From Notospermus geniculatus (Eukaryota > Nemertea > Pilidiophora > Heteronemertea > Lineidae): DNA of 64,000 nt. The notes under the pieces were generated by a model that saw nothing but the letters and a program-made list of their open reading frames with translations, was not told the origin of the DNA and searched no databases. Shown here piece after piece: positions 21,915 through 33,241 of this stretch (positions are counted from its first letter, which is position 1; the number at the start of each line of letters is the position of its first letter). The stretch covers positions 119,086 through 183,085 of the forward strand of contig NMRB01000309.1 in the NCBI GenBank assembly GCA_002633025.1. The letters run 5' to 3'. A program made the translations under genes and the position numbers.

Positions 21915-24387
21915 TTCAGGTGACAGATCAATCAGGCGTGACGGGAAATCGTGGCGCGGCTGTTTTAAAATCCAAGAGTATGTATATGCCGTGTATCTCG
22001 TGTACATGGGCAAGCGGGTTCACTGCATTGCCCAGAGAATCGACAGCAGATTTTTAAGATTCGATCCGAGCAGGAATGAAATCTGCTTTTAAGTCTAAAA
22101 CTAGGTACCTCGATTGTCTATCGCTTACATTCAGCCGTACATTCCACTTAATCACGTCGAAAATCAATCGGATCACTTATAAACAAACGAAAACTTTATC
22201 TGATCAGATCGCCCTGACATTTTCGGGGAGCCCGTGCCGTCGTGCTTAGTTGTGGTTAGCGGTACTGTTTCCACGAAAGACATCCGTAGTAAGTAATCAT
22301 ATATGAATAGATAGAATTAACAGGGAAATCGGAATTTTATGGTGGCGATCTGCTTTCTGCTTATTATGGGCCCTAGGCCAAACCGAAGTCGAATGTTCGC
22401 TTCTGCACTGTTCATCACCCCGTGCAGATGTAAACTCCCGCCAATTAACCGCGTAATCAGCATGTTGCAATAATGCCAAAAAGGAAACAAAACTTAACTA
22501 TCTTGCTGTTGATAATGTCACAATGTGACTAAGTAACGGAACATTTGGTCTGCTTGGCCTAATTCATGCATAGTTCTTTATCCCACCGCCAGTTCACGAC
22601 GTCGTTCACGTGCTTTTGTCACAAGTGTGTTGTTAGGCTAGATAAATTTCCATGAATTTGTCTCTTTTAGGCCTGTGAATGACTTACTCTCCATTCCAGT
22701 TCCGATTGGCCCGAGGTTTATCAACGATAGCTCCGCAACGGCTGGACCAATTTTGATGAAACATATGTCAATCGACCTGTCTTTCTTGGCGGTACAGCCA
22801 TCATCACTGTCATTTTCCCGAAAAACGTGACAGAAAAATGTTCTTTCACAAATCACAGTTCGTGTTTACGGCCGAAATGGCGGCCATTTTGAAGTGACGC
22901 AATGCATGGTGCACGTGTAAACTGCACTGAACAGCATAGCGAAATGAAATAGGTTTTGAAAAAGGGATCCGTTATGCAGGCCTTACGCGAAAAATAGCAG
23001 AAAGATACCGGCAAGAAAGACAAGTTAATTGATGTATGGTATGTTGAATTTGACCCAGCCGTTGCGGAGATATCGGCTGAAAACCTCGCGCCACTGGGAT
23101 TTGGAATGAACTGTAGGGCCGTATTCTAGAAGCTTCCTTAAGTGTAAGGTCGACCTTAATCTTTTGTATTCTACCCTGCAAACAAAAGCTAAAGGTCGAC
23201 CTTACACTTAAGGAAGCTTCTAGAATATGGCCCTTAGACTACAGATAGTGATTACACTTCAATAGTGACACTTTTTTCATTGACGAGATTTCAGTGTTTG
23301 TGTGGAATTTGCGGATCGACAAATAATATACGGGTACATGTATATAGTACCCTCGAAAGAATTTCCGTTTCATAGTTAACTTTCCTAGGAGGACAAAAGA
23401 AAATTTGTTTAGAGTCATTTAACTCATTTCGTTGGTCCTCCTGCACGTAAACTCAGGAAAATTAAAGACCTGTGATTATCCTGCGGGTAAACACCGGCGA
23501 TCAAGCAGCGTACAGGCAGCAAAACAATACTTTTCTCGGCCATTAACCTGCATAATTATGAATTTACACGCATGTTAAAACTAAACACCCTTTGTAAATT
23601 CGGTCCGGGCTCTTTTGAGTGAAGTTTCGAAAATCTGACGAGACACGAAGTGCGAAATACGAAATTGGCCTTCATTTCCATGACGTAATGTATTTCAGGA
23701 GATGGTTGGTACCATAAATATCGCCTGCTGCAAGAGCGTCTTTTAGCGGATGACGTCAGACAGATAGAGTTACGGTTTATAATTTATAATACTTATAATT
23801 TGTCTTTCATTTCCTCTTCGTAGATACGAAGTGGAAATTTAAAATGCATGATGCGCCATAAATCACTGGGCCTTACATGATGCTAAAAGATGCACAGGCG
23901 GCATTTGTGGTACCACTCAAGAAACACATTACGTCCTGGAAATGAACTCTAATTTCGTATTTTGTATTTCATGTTTCGTCAGATTTGCGAAAACTCGCTA
24001 ATACCGCAGTCAGAATATGGAGATAGTCAGATTAACCTTCGAGGCCACAACACTAGAGCCACGCCAAACCAAATCCTGGTCTCCAAGATGTAGGATTTTG
24101 CAGATGTCTTCATTTTTTGTTATGGCTGGTGACTATGGTTAACCAATCACAGCAATATGGATGATCCCTGGCCATAATTCAACCGGATCTCAATCTGGCA
24201 AAATCGACCCTCCCCCTCTAAATCGACCACCTGGCTCCGGTCCCATGGGTGGTCGATTTAGAGGGGTTCCATTGTATATGCTGCATGTATTTGTATACCG
24301 GCCTTTCTTGATTTCCCTCCTAGTGTTATCAATCCCCAAGCAAACTCTTCAAGGATATGACGTTGTTTTGGGCATTTTGCCCCGGAA
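21915..24387. other. No gene seen; one short palindrome
   Basis: No recognisable coding segment. A ~118-base palindrome is at 23117-23234 (listed separately). The 3'-half exon expected after the Ig exon at 24642-24750 was not found here. Confidence 0.4.
23117..23234. repeat. ~118-base palindrome (short MITE)
   Basis: AGGGCCGTATTCTAGAAGC and CCTTAAGTGTAAGGTCGACC are mirrored around ATTCTACCCTG. Same class as the palindrome at 3896-4010 (shared GGGCCGTAT and CTTAAGTGTAAG). Confidence 0.7.
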
Positions 24388-24402
24388 CCTTAGTTGGAAT
24401 AT

Positions 24403-24587
24403 GAAATAGAAGTCGGGCCTCTAAGGTGAAAGACATTGCTTCCTACCAGATTCGAACCCACGGACCCTCGCATAAGGCATCAATCGCCAGCACTAAGGGG
24501 CAGCACGCCTTAAACCACTAGGCCAAATCCCCATCTTCAAAAAAGATGGCTCAATGGCCCATGTTTAAACGAAGCGTCCATCAGTAC
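24403..24587 (-). repeat. tRNA-derived SINE with 15-base target duplication
   Basis: The minus strand carries an A-box-like CTAGTGGTTTAAGGCG and a B box GTGGGTTCGAATCTG. The flanks repeat CCTTAGTTGGAATAT perfectly (24388-24402 and 24588-24602), as expected from L1/RTE-type retrotransposition. A second copy of the family is at 30918-31044. Confidence 0.8.
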
Positions 24588-24641
24588 CCTTAGTTGGAAT
24601 ATAAAAATTGTGCTTTAATGATTCTTAAAGAACTGTCTTAC

Positions 24642-24750
24642 CAGTTGTATGTAAGGCCCGTTTGCGCTGCATTCGCTGCCTTACATGTGACCTCGAAGTT
24701 TGAACACGACGCATCTTTTGCCCCCTCAAGAGTTGGTTTGCCTTGGATTG
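24642..24750 (-). CDS. Ig-like domain gene, exon E5 (first half of a domain)
   Basis: Acceptor TTGCAG and donor GTAAGA bound a 109-base exon with entry phase 1 and exit phase 2. It encodes the B and C strands of an Ig-like fold: FEVTCKAANAA (first disulfide Cys) ending LTYNW (core Trp, split across the donor). Its opening, QGKPTLEG, is nearly identical to that of exon E3, so the domain was duplicated. The matching second-half exon should lie further left and was not found. Part of the host gene described under E4. Confidence 0.7.
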
Positions 24751-26089
24751 CTGCAATATTGTTTTTCGCATTATCATAAGCATTTATTCATTTCGACAGG
24801 CAAATAAAGACAGACCAACTGGTCCACTTTTTTTTAGAAAAGCTCGTGACAATTGATAGCAAACTTTCGTACGTGAGGTAGTATTAGGCATCTTGCAGCT
24901 AACCGACGGAACGGACGAAACGGTGACTGATAATAAATTACCCGCCCCTTTTCCACACGATTGGCTATCCAGGCGAACGCTCCTGTAACAACCAACAAAG
25001 TGGGCGAAACCATTCGTTTGAGACCCCATTATTACATAGGGAAGGCAAATAGTCTTGTCGACAGCAATCAACCGTCATGCTTTGCGCGCCCCCGTGTGAC
25101 AAATTAAGAAATGATGTTGTTTTGGATCGGCATACATGTACATGTGGCTTGGCAAAAATCGATACTCATAAAACAAAAGTTGCAATATTAAGAAAAGTTT
25201 CAAAATTTTACTCAATTAATTCCCTCCGCACAAAATCTCTTATTCTGCGACGAAGTGCTTCATCAGTGTGGCCATCATAAGTATCTCGCAATATCTGGGC
25301 AGGCAAGTCTCCTCGGACATGCGCAAGGACGCGATTGTAATTATTCCGGTGAATGTGCCAGGCATTTCTGATGGCGTCTTTTTCAGGCTGTGTCATAGGC
25401 CGTATTACTCTTCTCTCAGCCGTTTTGATGATGCAGCAAACACATGAATACAATCTACATACGCTAACAATGGTCACAAAACATGTGACGTAATTTCCCT
25501 GGCACCCCTATCGAGCTGATTGAGTAGCGCCATGCATGAATTAGATCTTGGCCAATAGACTGACAAACCTTATTACATTATGCCGAAGGCATGGTGACGA
25601 AAATCATTCTCCAAGCGTGGGGTAGATTGGCGGTAGGGGCATTCATAGTGTAAGACTGTAGTATGGAGACATTTCGTTGGAGAATATCGTACTATACGTC
25701 GCCACATAAGTAATTTTCGTCCGTTACGTCGCTTAGCTGCAAGATACCTAGTAGGGGGGTTAAAAAATTAAACGATAACGTAAACTTAAGGACACAACGT
25801 TATTTTTTGTACCGAACATGCAATATAAAAGCTGGTGAATGTGTAGTATGAAAAATAATGTTTGCGTTTATCGTTTGATTTCTTAACCTCCCTATCAGCC
25901 AGGATTGTCGAAAGTGCAGTGGTAATGAAAAAGAGTTTTTGCTAGTACCTGTTGCAAAACAATGAGAAGAATAATTTTAGTGATGTCATTTTAGGCTCGA
26001 ATAATTCCATAGGAATATTGGCAATTCCTACTATTTGGTTTCCTACAGAAACATCATCTATAGTACAGATCACAACTGACATCCCTAAA

Positions 26090-26780
26090 TTCGCGTAAGT
26101 TACGCGTAAGTTACACGCAACCTAACGAGCTTTGTTACGCGTAAGTTACGCGTGAGGCTAAGGCTGGGGATACATCTAATGCGGCAAAGACGTTGTTATT
26201 TCCGCCGCACTGCACGCAAACAAAGGTTTTCAAAACATTTGGCGCATGAGTTGCCTTGTCGCATGCGACATCACGTTAGGTGTGTCCCTACCCTAATTGT
26301 GGGTCTTGTGTCTGTGTAACCTGCACGTAACTTATGCTTGACTGGGGTGCGCGCAACTTACAGTAACTTACGCATGGTAATTCACGGCGCGCAAGTTGCG
26401 CAACTTGTGGTTACCCGTATGTTATGCAACATTTCACGCAGTATTACATGCGTACATGTATAATTCGCGTACGTTACGCGTAAGTTATGCGTAACTTACG
26501 CGCGATTTACGCGGTGAGATAAGCGCAACCAAGAAGTAACCTGTGCGTAAGGCCTCGTTCGCACGGGCACGCGTACGGCTTGTAGCGTCGAGCGTAACGC
26601 GTATAGCGTAAAAACACTCCTAGCTTGAGTCAATGAGCTGTTGACACGTTACTGCTGGCGTAAATGCATGGCGTTAGCGCATTACGCTCAACGCCATACG
26701 CCTACGCGTGCCCGTGTGAAGGAGGCCTTACTTACACGTAACCACAGCGTACGTTAAGCGTAACTTACGCGAAGCCGTTA
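26090..26780. repeat. ACGCGTAA-rich block with nested inverted element
   Basis: Dense repeats of GCGTAAGTTACGCG and its inverse at both ends (26092-26165 and 26745-26773). Inside, 26552-26728 is an inverted-end element (GGCCTC, then GCACGGGCACGCGTA). No ORF. The stretch 24751-26089 contains a small minus-strand ORF at 25208-25477 that I do not recognise. Confidence 0.55.
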
Positions 26781-26851
26781 TTATGTCAATTTGATCTGTA
26801 CTGTATTGTCAGCAGCATAGCACTTTATCGAAAACAGTGCTAAACACTTAC

Positions 26852-27036
26852 AGGAGTCATACTTCACTCCTTTTGCGTCGGACTTTTCAGATGTTCCTGC
26901 AGCGTTAACAACATCACACTGGTATTTATAGCCTGCTGCACCCTCCGTTTGTTTCGTGATTGGAAGTGTGTATTTAGCATCGGTAGTTGGGTTAGTATTC
27001 AGCTTGGTAGCCGTTCCATCGGTCTTTGTTTGATAC
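26852..27036 (-). CDS. Ig-like domain gene, exon E4 (second half of a domain)
   Basis: Acceptor GTACAG and donor GTAAGT bound a 185-base exon. Joined to E3 it completes one Ig-like domain: E3 gives the first Cys (LTVTCKAADTG) and core Trp (LKYNW), E4 gives the E-F-G strands with the second Cys (YKYQCDVVNAAGTSE). Phase 2 at entry rebuilds the Trp codon exactly; exit phase 1 matches E5. The protein would be a tandem-Ig extracellular or membrane protein (adhesion, recognition or matrix); no signal peptide, transmembrane segment or catalytic domain is within the window. The family of the whole protein cannot be named from these pieces. Confidence 0.8.
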
Positions 27037-27429
27037 CTGTACAAAAATACAGTAAGACCTTTGTCAAATTTAGACTGACTCCAAAATGGGGCCAACATTG
27101 GTGACAATAGTTAACCGCCCGAATGACGTCGGTCTTGTCAATTTCATTATGTTTGTCCGACCATGCTTTTGTCCTCTGTCACCTTTACATCATCACAATA
27201 AGTTGAGATATTGGCTAATGAAGTCTTTTTCGCTAGTTTATTGATCCAGGTAAGCGCAAAGAATACAGTTGAGGACAGAAGTTTACATACACCTTGGTCA
27301 AAAACATTTTTAAATGTTTAAAATGATTAAAATGATTAAAATCACAATTTTTAAGGGGTTACACTTTTCCCACAAATACTTTTTTCTTGTGACAATATAT
27401 TTCAGATGTTTACATACACCTCCTCCAAC

Positions 27430-27545
27430 ACGATTATACTTGGTTGAACCACCTTTTGCCTTGATAACTGCCATCAGTCGCTTGGGATAACTGTCTAAGC
27501 TTCCTGCAGTAGCTTTCTGGAATCTTTGGCCATTCCTCTATTCTA
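27430..27545 (-). pseudogene. Tc1 transposase, C-terminal remnant
   Basis: Minus strand reads IEEWPKIPESYCRKL and, after a 1-base shift, DSYPKRLMAVIKAKGG, the conserved tail of Tc1 transposases. The catalytic DDE core is absent. Confidence 0.8.
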
Positions 27546-27559
27546 TTCTATTCTATTCT

Positions 27560-28940
27560 ACTCGGGAGTACTCGGGCATCTTCGGAATACTTCGGAAATG
27601 TTCTAGTAGGCCGGCCAACATGAAATTTTAAACATTTGTCGGCATCGTGTGTTAATGGCTGGCATCTATGCTAGATCATACCCTTATAAGATGAGGTGAA
27701 ATTTAAGGGTGGATGCCACCCTGGATTTGCTGGTTAAAGGTCATTATCAAGGTCATTGTGTTCAAATATACTGAGCTTTGTGCAGGAAAATGGGACCCGA
27801 TGTACAGCTATCTTTGGAACGGTTGGATTTACACCCCATAAATGTATTACCAACAGATAGAAACATGATATCTCTTAATCAAATAAGCATGTCTTTTGTA
27901 GTTTTTAACTAGTTACGAAATTGGAAATGGCGTTTTAATGTATTTCGACCTATTTTACTTGAAAAACGTTATTTCTTATTACGAAACTACTGAAAACAAT
28001 TAAAAATATGCTTATTTGGTTACAAAGTACCATATTTCTATCTGTTGGTAACACATTTACGGGGTGTAAATCCAACCGTTCAAAAGTTACCTGTACACTC
28101 TTGTAGGAAAGTAAAAGGACAGCAAGTTATCCTAAATATCTCAAAAACCACTGGAGCTACAGCAATGGTATTTGCACCCAGTCTGTAGCAACATGTTGGG
28201 CATAGAACCCTGGCGTTTTGACAAATATCAATTTTAATTAATTAAGAGAAAAATGACATTTTGTAAAATGACTTTTTTCACAATTTTTGAAAAATCGTCC
28301 GATTTCAATTTTTCTTTCTTCATTACATTCCACTTGACTGACTGACCAACATCTGCAACTTTTCCCTTTTAAAATATCAAGAGAAAGTGCCTCTTTTTGC
28401 ATTTTTCAGCAAAATAAATCCCACTCATACAGTCAAACGGACAACACCTCTAGGACAGCCCTCTTAGCCGGGAATCTTGTTGTCATAACAGACAGTGATC
28501 AACAAAACCNATGCCATCCATTAACAGAAAATGCCGACTAATTTTTTTCTAGAAACTTTTTGGAGGTTTGGCCGGCCTACTATTCGGCAATTTCCGGTTT
28601 TTTGGCCATAACTTTTTTGTCTTTGATCGGAATTGGTCGGAATCTTCGATGACGTCATCACTGACCTTTGACCTTTAATACTGACATGATCAGTGGTGTA
28701 CACAAGTTCAGAATATGCGTCCGTCCGAAAATAGATACCGGTAGTCCGGACCCATTATTCCCCTTCCTTCCTGTCATTTTTTTAAGTAGGTCAGTGGTCA
28801 CTATGAAAGGCCAAAAGTCAGTGATGACGTCATCGAAGATTCCGACCGATTCCGATCAAAGACAAAAAAGTCATGGCCGAAAAACCGGAAATTGCCGAAC
28901 ATTTCCGAAGTATTCCGAAGATGCCCGAGTACTCCCGAGT
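27560..28940. mobile_element. 1.38 kb element with ACTCGGGAGT inverted ends
   Basis: ACTCGGGAGTACTCGGGCA at 27560 is mirrored at 28922-28940. Inside are two further hairpins: about 27800-28110 (arms with ACAGATAGAAA and GGGGTGTAAATCC) and 28560-28905 (arms with GATGACGTCATC and CCGGAAATTGCCG). A single N lies at 28510. No ORF. Confidence 0.6.
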
Positions 28941-29336
28941 GATCATCCGCGACTTTGCACCCCTAGCGGTGGAATTTGGAACGAACTTATGATACAGTAA
29001 CGCCCTCTTTTGGGTCTAGTTGAGGTCAAGGTCACTTCAAAGGTCAAGGTCATTCTTTGTGGCGCTCTCTATATTTCAGTGCATGACATCCAATCAATTT
29101 CGGCCTCATCAAGATGGTTACCGTGGTTACCATACTAAGTTGCATCCTCAAACTCAATAAAACGTTTTAAAAAACTCCCGCCTTCGTCAAAAGTTGAGAG
29201 TGGAAAGATGCTAATCAAACATTTTATTTATATGGCCTTACACGTGCGAACTGAATAATGTCGAAAGACAGAGGTCTAACTAATCGATCTTGGGAGTTCT
29301 CGATTTCTTCATTTCTTGATTTCTCTGTTTACCAAT

Positions 29337-30600
29337 GAGGAACCGGAGGAACTAACGTCACGACGTGGCGCTGTGAGCACTGCGACCGAAGTTTCTTTTT
29401 TCTAACGTTATTTCCATTTATTTCTGGCGTGAAAATAACCCTTTTGCTTCGGTCGCCTGGCATTAAAATTTACGCCATCTTGTAGCAGATGAAAATGTCT
29501 GCAATTTTGCAATACTTTTTTCCTTAAAATGAAGAGACAGATGACGATTTCGGCAACGTCTTTATCTCATTTTTCCTGTACAAAAATGGTCCATGGACCA
29601 TGTGCTCACTGGGTTGGATGTAATAGTCTAATGATAGAGGGAGGTACATATCAGTTATGAGCAATCTGGGTCAAGTCATTCGGAATGATTCCCAGGTAGG
29701 ACTTTGATGATTTTTGGGTTATGCCACCTGGCGGCCATATTGGATGTCCGATTGGGCTGGAACTTCATAAGCACATAAAGGTCATCTGCAGGGGGCCACA
29801 TAGCACATTGGAGCGCTTTAGGCCAAGTTGTTCCTGAGTTACAGCACTTTGATGATTTTCGGATTACGCCACCTGGCGGCCATATTGGATGTCCGATCGG
29901 GCCGAAACTTCACATGGACATAAAGGTCATCTGCAGGGGGCCACATAGCACATTGGAGCACTTTGGGTTAAGGCGTTCCTGAGTTACAGCACTTTGATGA
30001 TTTTTGGGTTACGCCACCTGGTGGCCATACTGGATGTCCAATCCGGCCGAAACTTGGTATTTTTAAGGTACCCCTCCAATGCATGTTTATGCAAGATATG
30101 AAGTCGCTCGGTGAAATAATGACACACTGTGGCAGGTTCGTCACTTTTGTCGAACTTTGACCTCTGTGACCTTGAAAAGTAGGTCAAATCAAAAACCCGT
30201 AACATATGTTATGTATCCTTATTAGCTACACCTCTGATAAAAATTTGGAGATGATCTAGTCCGAGTTCAGGAGTTATTTGTGTTTTTGGTTTCTGCCACC
30301 TGGTGGCCAAACTGAGAGTCGAATGGAACCGAAACGTGGTGTCGTGGGTCATCTGACCTAGGGGTATATATGTACCAAGTTTCAGATCAATAGCTCCAGC
30401 GGTTACGAAACGTGCCCTGCTAACGGACGACGACGACGACGGACGCATCACCATTGTAATAGCTCACCCCAGTGAGCTAAAAATGTACAGCTCATGTTTT
30501 CATGACACAACGTCAACACTCAAAACGACGTCAATGACGTCGTTTCGGTCGCACTGCTCGCAGCGCCGACCTGTCGGGATTTCCGGCACGCGGGTTCCTC
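29337..30600. mobile_element. Non-autonomous ISL2EU-like element (1.26 kb)
   Basis: AT on both sides (29335-29336, 30601-30602) and inverted ends GAGGAACC with the subterminal block GGCGCTG(T/C)GAGCA and TGCGACCGAAG. The ends and subterminal motif match those of the 11 kb transposon, so the same kind of transposase could have moved it. No transposase ORF. It carries a copy of repeat family R1 (29584-30484) and has inserted directly into the Tc1 transposase coding region. Confidence 0.8.
29584..30484 (-). repeat. Repeat family R1, copy A
   Basis: Runs from AAATGGTCCATGGACC to a GACGACGACG-rich end closing CCAGTGAGCTAAAAA. Internal blocks (TTTGACCTCTGTGACC, CCACCTGGTGGCC, AACTTGG(T/G)GTCAT) repeat with a ~300-base period. 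Copies B (33242-34378) and C (39443-40157) are in this window. Confidence 0.75.
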
Positions 30601-30606
30601 ATACCC

Positions 30607-30672
30607 CCTTCCTTGTGCAACTCCAATATACGCCTTCTGAGGTCTTGGCGAAGTTCCTTCGACTTCCCCATG
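30607..30672 (-). pseudogene. Tc1 transposase, N-terminal remnant
   Basis: Minus strand reads MGKSKELRQDLRRRILELHK, the first residues of a Tc1 transposase (start of its paired-type DNA-binding domain), then runs into the ISL2EU-like MITE at 30600. Confidence 0.8.
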
Positions 30673-30917
30673 CTGCAGAATTGTCATAATGGCCACATAG
30701 CACTGGGGAATGGCCTTTTATACATTCAGGAGGGCTATGGCATGGTTATGTAAATATTATTATGTAATGAGTCATTAATGAGGTTGTCACTTGGTGGCAG
30801 TGGACCATTACCAATGATTACATAACATTAACTTACCATCTACTACTGGAATTGAACCAAGTTATTCAGTGTATGTAAACCTTTGACCCATCATGGTTTT
30901 GACATTTTCCATTAAAT

Positions 30918-31044
30918 GGAATATGAAATAGAAGTCGGGCCTCTAAGGTGAAAGACATTGCTACCTACCAGATTCGAACCCACAGGCCCTCGCATAAGGC
31001 ATCAATCGCCAGCACAAGGGGCAGCACGCCTTAAACCACTAGGC
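30918..31044 (-). repeat. tRNA-derived SINE, second copy
   Basis: Same family as 24403-24587, starting at the A box and so shorter at its head. Flanked by the perfect duplication CCATTAAAT (30909-30917 and 31045-31053). Inserted in the Tc1 element. Confidence 0.8.
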
Positions 31045-31247
31045 CCATTAAATTGACACTGTGCCCAATTATTACCATGAGCAGTTTGATTTAATTCTTT
31101 GAAATTAAAAGGCAAAATTAGAGTTGAATATTTCTGGCTCAACTGTATGTAAACTTCTGACCTCAACTGTAAGTATTAGAAAACCCGTGGCCTTTGACAA
31201 TTTTTTCAAAAAATAATTTTTGAATTTTACGATAAGAATTATCATAC

Positions 31248-31353
31248 CAGTTGTATTTAAGGCCGGTTTCCCCTGTATCAGCTGCCTTACATGTGACGGT
31301 CAGGTCTGAACCCGCCTTTGCTTGTGTCCCCTCAAGTGTTGGTTTGCCTTGTG
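31248..31353 (-). CDS. Ig-like domain gene, exon E3 (first half of a domain)
   Basis: Acceptor TTCTTCAG and donor GTATGA bound a 106-base exon, phases 1 and 2. It encodes QGKPTLEG, then LTVTCKAADTG with the first disulfide Cys and LKYNW with the core Trp, whose codon is completed by E4 across a 4.2 kb intron. Entry phase matches the exit of E2. See E4 for the gene as a whole. Confidence 0.8.
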
Positions 31354-31470
31354 CTGAAGAAATATAATTTTTTTCATTATATGATAGCCTACACTATACA
31401 TATATATTTTCATTTGGAAAGACAGAAAGACTCGCTCCTTATTGAAATGAAGAAAGATGCACACGTTCTA

Positions 31471-32383
31471 ATGCCCCGCTTTCACTGACGCTACGTATAT
31501 CCCGAATCTGAAATTTGTCCGGTTCGTAGATAATTCGCAAACGTTTCTCAGTTCGTAAATGATTCTCAGTTGATTCATAAACATTCGTACAGTTCGCGTG
31601 AGGTTTTGTTTGTCAAAAACTTTCGTGGGACGGTTCACGAAATTGAGGTACGAATTCAAGTACGAAGTACCAATTCAAAGAATCATGGAAGAATTGTACG
31701 AATAAGGTACGACTCACTTACGAATATTAGTGGCCGCTTCGTGACAGATTCGTACTTGATTTGTAAAATATATTCGGGGCATTTGTGCCTGTTTCGGGAT
31801 GTTTTCGGCGTGGGTCCACGAATTTGAGGGAGACACGAATGGCCAAGAATAGCCCAGAATGCAAACGAATCGACTACGTTGCTATTTGGTACGAGAAGAA
31901 AGGGTTACGAAGTGTTGACGATCTATACGAATTTGAAATTCGTGAACCGTCCCACGAAAGTTTTTGACAAACAAAAACTTTCGTGGCGGCTCGACGAACT
32001 CACACGAACTGTACGAATGTTTAGGAATCAACTAAGAATCATTTAAGAACTGCAAGAAACGTTTGAGAATTATCTACGAACCGGACAACTTTCTGATTCA
32101 GGACTTTCGTTGCGTCAGTGAAAGCGGGGCATCATGGACCCACGCCTAAAACAGGCAGGAATGTCTCGAATGTACTTACGAATCAAGTACGAATCGGGCA
32201 CGAGTATTCGTAAGTGAGTCGTACCTTATTCGTACAATTCTTACATGATTCTTTGAATTCGTACTTGTTTCTTAACCCATTCTTGACATTCGGCATATTT
32301 TTCAACCGGATTAGCCACGAATTTCGACAATTTCAGATTCGGGGCGATTCGGGACATTCGTAGGGTTAGTGAAAGCCAGGCAT
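31471..32383. mobile_element. 913-base inverted-repeat element between E2 and E3
   Basis: Ends ATGCC(C/T)(C/G)GCTTTCACT(G/A)AC in inverted orientation. Long internal arms also mirror each other (31472-31650 against 31938-32135: CGTACAGTTCG, AAACTTTCGTGG; and 31650-31850 against 32150-32270: CGTACCTTATTCG, AAGTGAGTCGTACC). Probably two related insertions or a duplicated fold-back. No coding ORF. Confidence 0.6.
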
Positions 32384-32486
32384 AAGAAAATCCTCCTGTT
32401 TTAGCTGCTGAAATCACAATGTTCAGTATACTACATGTACATTTTTTATCTTTTTAAAAAATATTTTCTGACCATTTCTTACTTAC

Positions 32487-32604
32487 GAGTACTACTGAAG
32501 ACCATTTTTACCGCTGTCGCTTTTAGTGAATCCACATCTCCGGCAAATATTGCAACACACGTGATATCTTTATCCTTGTCAGTTGCCAGGACTGTGTGGT
32601 CCAG
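32487..32604 (-). CDS. Ig-like domain gene, exon E2 (second half of a domain)
   Basis: Acceptor ACCTTAAAG and donor GTAAGT bound a 118-base exon, entry phase 0, exit phase 1. It encodes LDHTVLATDKDKDITCVAIF, the F strand with the second disulfide Cys, then the G strand (KATAVKMVF). Entry phase and content fit the exit of E1 26.8 kb upstream. Exit phase fits E3, 1.1 kb downstream. See E4. Confidence 0.7.
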
Positions 32605-32640
32605 CTTTAAGGTCAAACGAGAAGAAATGAAATGAGTTTT

Positions 32641-33240
32641 TAAAATGATAATAATGAATTTATTTAGAACATAATGTGATACAAAGAAAAAGAAGGGCTT
32701 ACGCCGACGGCATTAATAGTCCTTCTCCATAACAATTAACTGTAATGGTAATGACAAGGAACGTATAGGACAATACCAGAATATAAATAGAATTAAACGA
32801 TAACTAAAAAGAAAGGAGAAAAAAACGAACAAACACATAAACAGGAAATGTGGTGTTGACTGCGGAACCTGACCAGTTACCTATTTGACAAAGTACAGAT
32901 GTAATGGCAGAAAGTGGTAATATTAATTTATTTACTGACAAAGAAAACATATGACTGCCGTTGAGAATAAGGTCCCGTTTCGAAGACAACCCCAACCTAT
33001 TAAATGTTAATTGGTTAAAGGAAGGCAGCAAACCAAGGCCCGAAAAGAATTTTGTTCGACTTTCATTAAAGCTGAACTTAATAGATATAAACCCCAAGCG
33101 GCAGAGGTAGAAATTACGAACAGCCACAAGGCACTTCCAAACTACCTCCGAAAACGATACACCCTCTCGGACGGTCACAGTTGGTTTCACTTGCCACCAC
33201 GCTCTTGAACAGTAAGGATCTCAGCACAGCTGCCAGATGA
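32641..33240 (-). repeat. LINE-like 3' end / repeat family R2, long copy
   Basis: Minus strand: begins with GGCAGCTGTGCTGAGATC, carries the R2 core (GCGTGGTGGCAAGTG, CCGAGAGGGTGTATC, TGGAAGTGCCTTGTGG) and ends in a 3'-UTR-like segment (GCCGTCGGCGTAAGCCC, then AATAAATTCATTATTATC). That ending resembles a non-LTR retrotransposon tail. Two shorter R2 copies lie at 34661-34836 and 47777-47940. Confidence 0.6.
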
Positions 33241-33241
33241 G

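Larger units (their letters stand above)
27266..31169 (-). mobile_element. Tc1 element, gutted and filled with nested insertions
   Basis: Ends CAGTTGAGG(A/T)CAGAAG, then TTTACATACA, in inverted orientation, each next to TA (27264-27265, 31170-31171). These are classic Tc1-type ends. Only the two extremities of the transposase gene remain; the middle is replaced by a 1.38 kb inverted-repeat element, other sequence, a 1.26 kb ISL2EU-like MITE and a SINE. It lies in the intron between Ig exons E3 and E4. Confidence 0.85.

Noticed and set aside
25208-25477. 89-codon minus-strand ORF (contains RNAWHIHRNNYNRVL)
   Set aside because: Charged and helical in appearance but no family recognised and no splice context; kept only as a remark.
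32804-33190. 128-codon minus-strand ORF
   Set aside because: It is the translation of a dispersed repeat (R2) that is truncated in its other copies; no protein motif.
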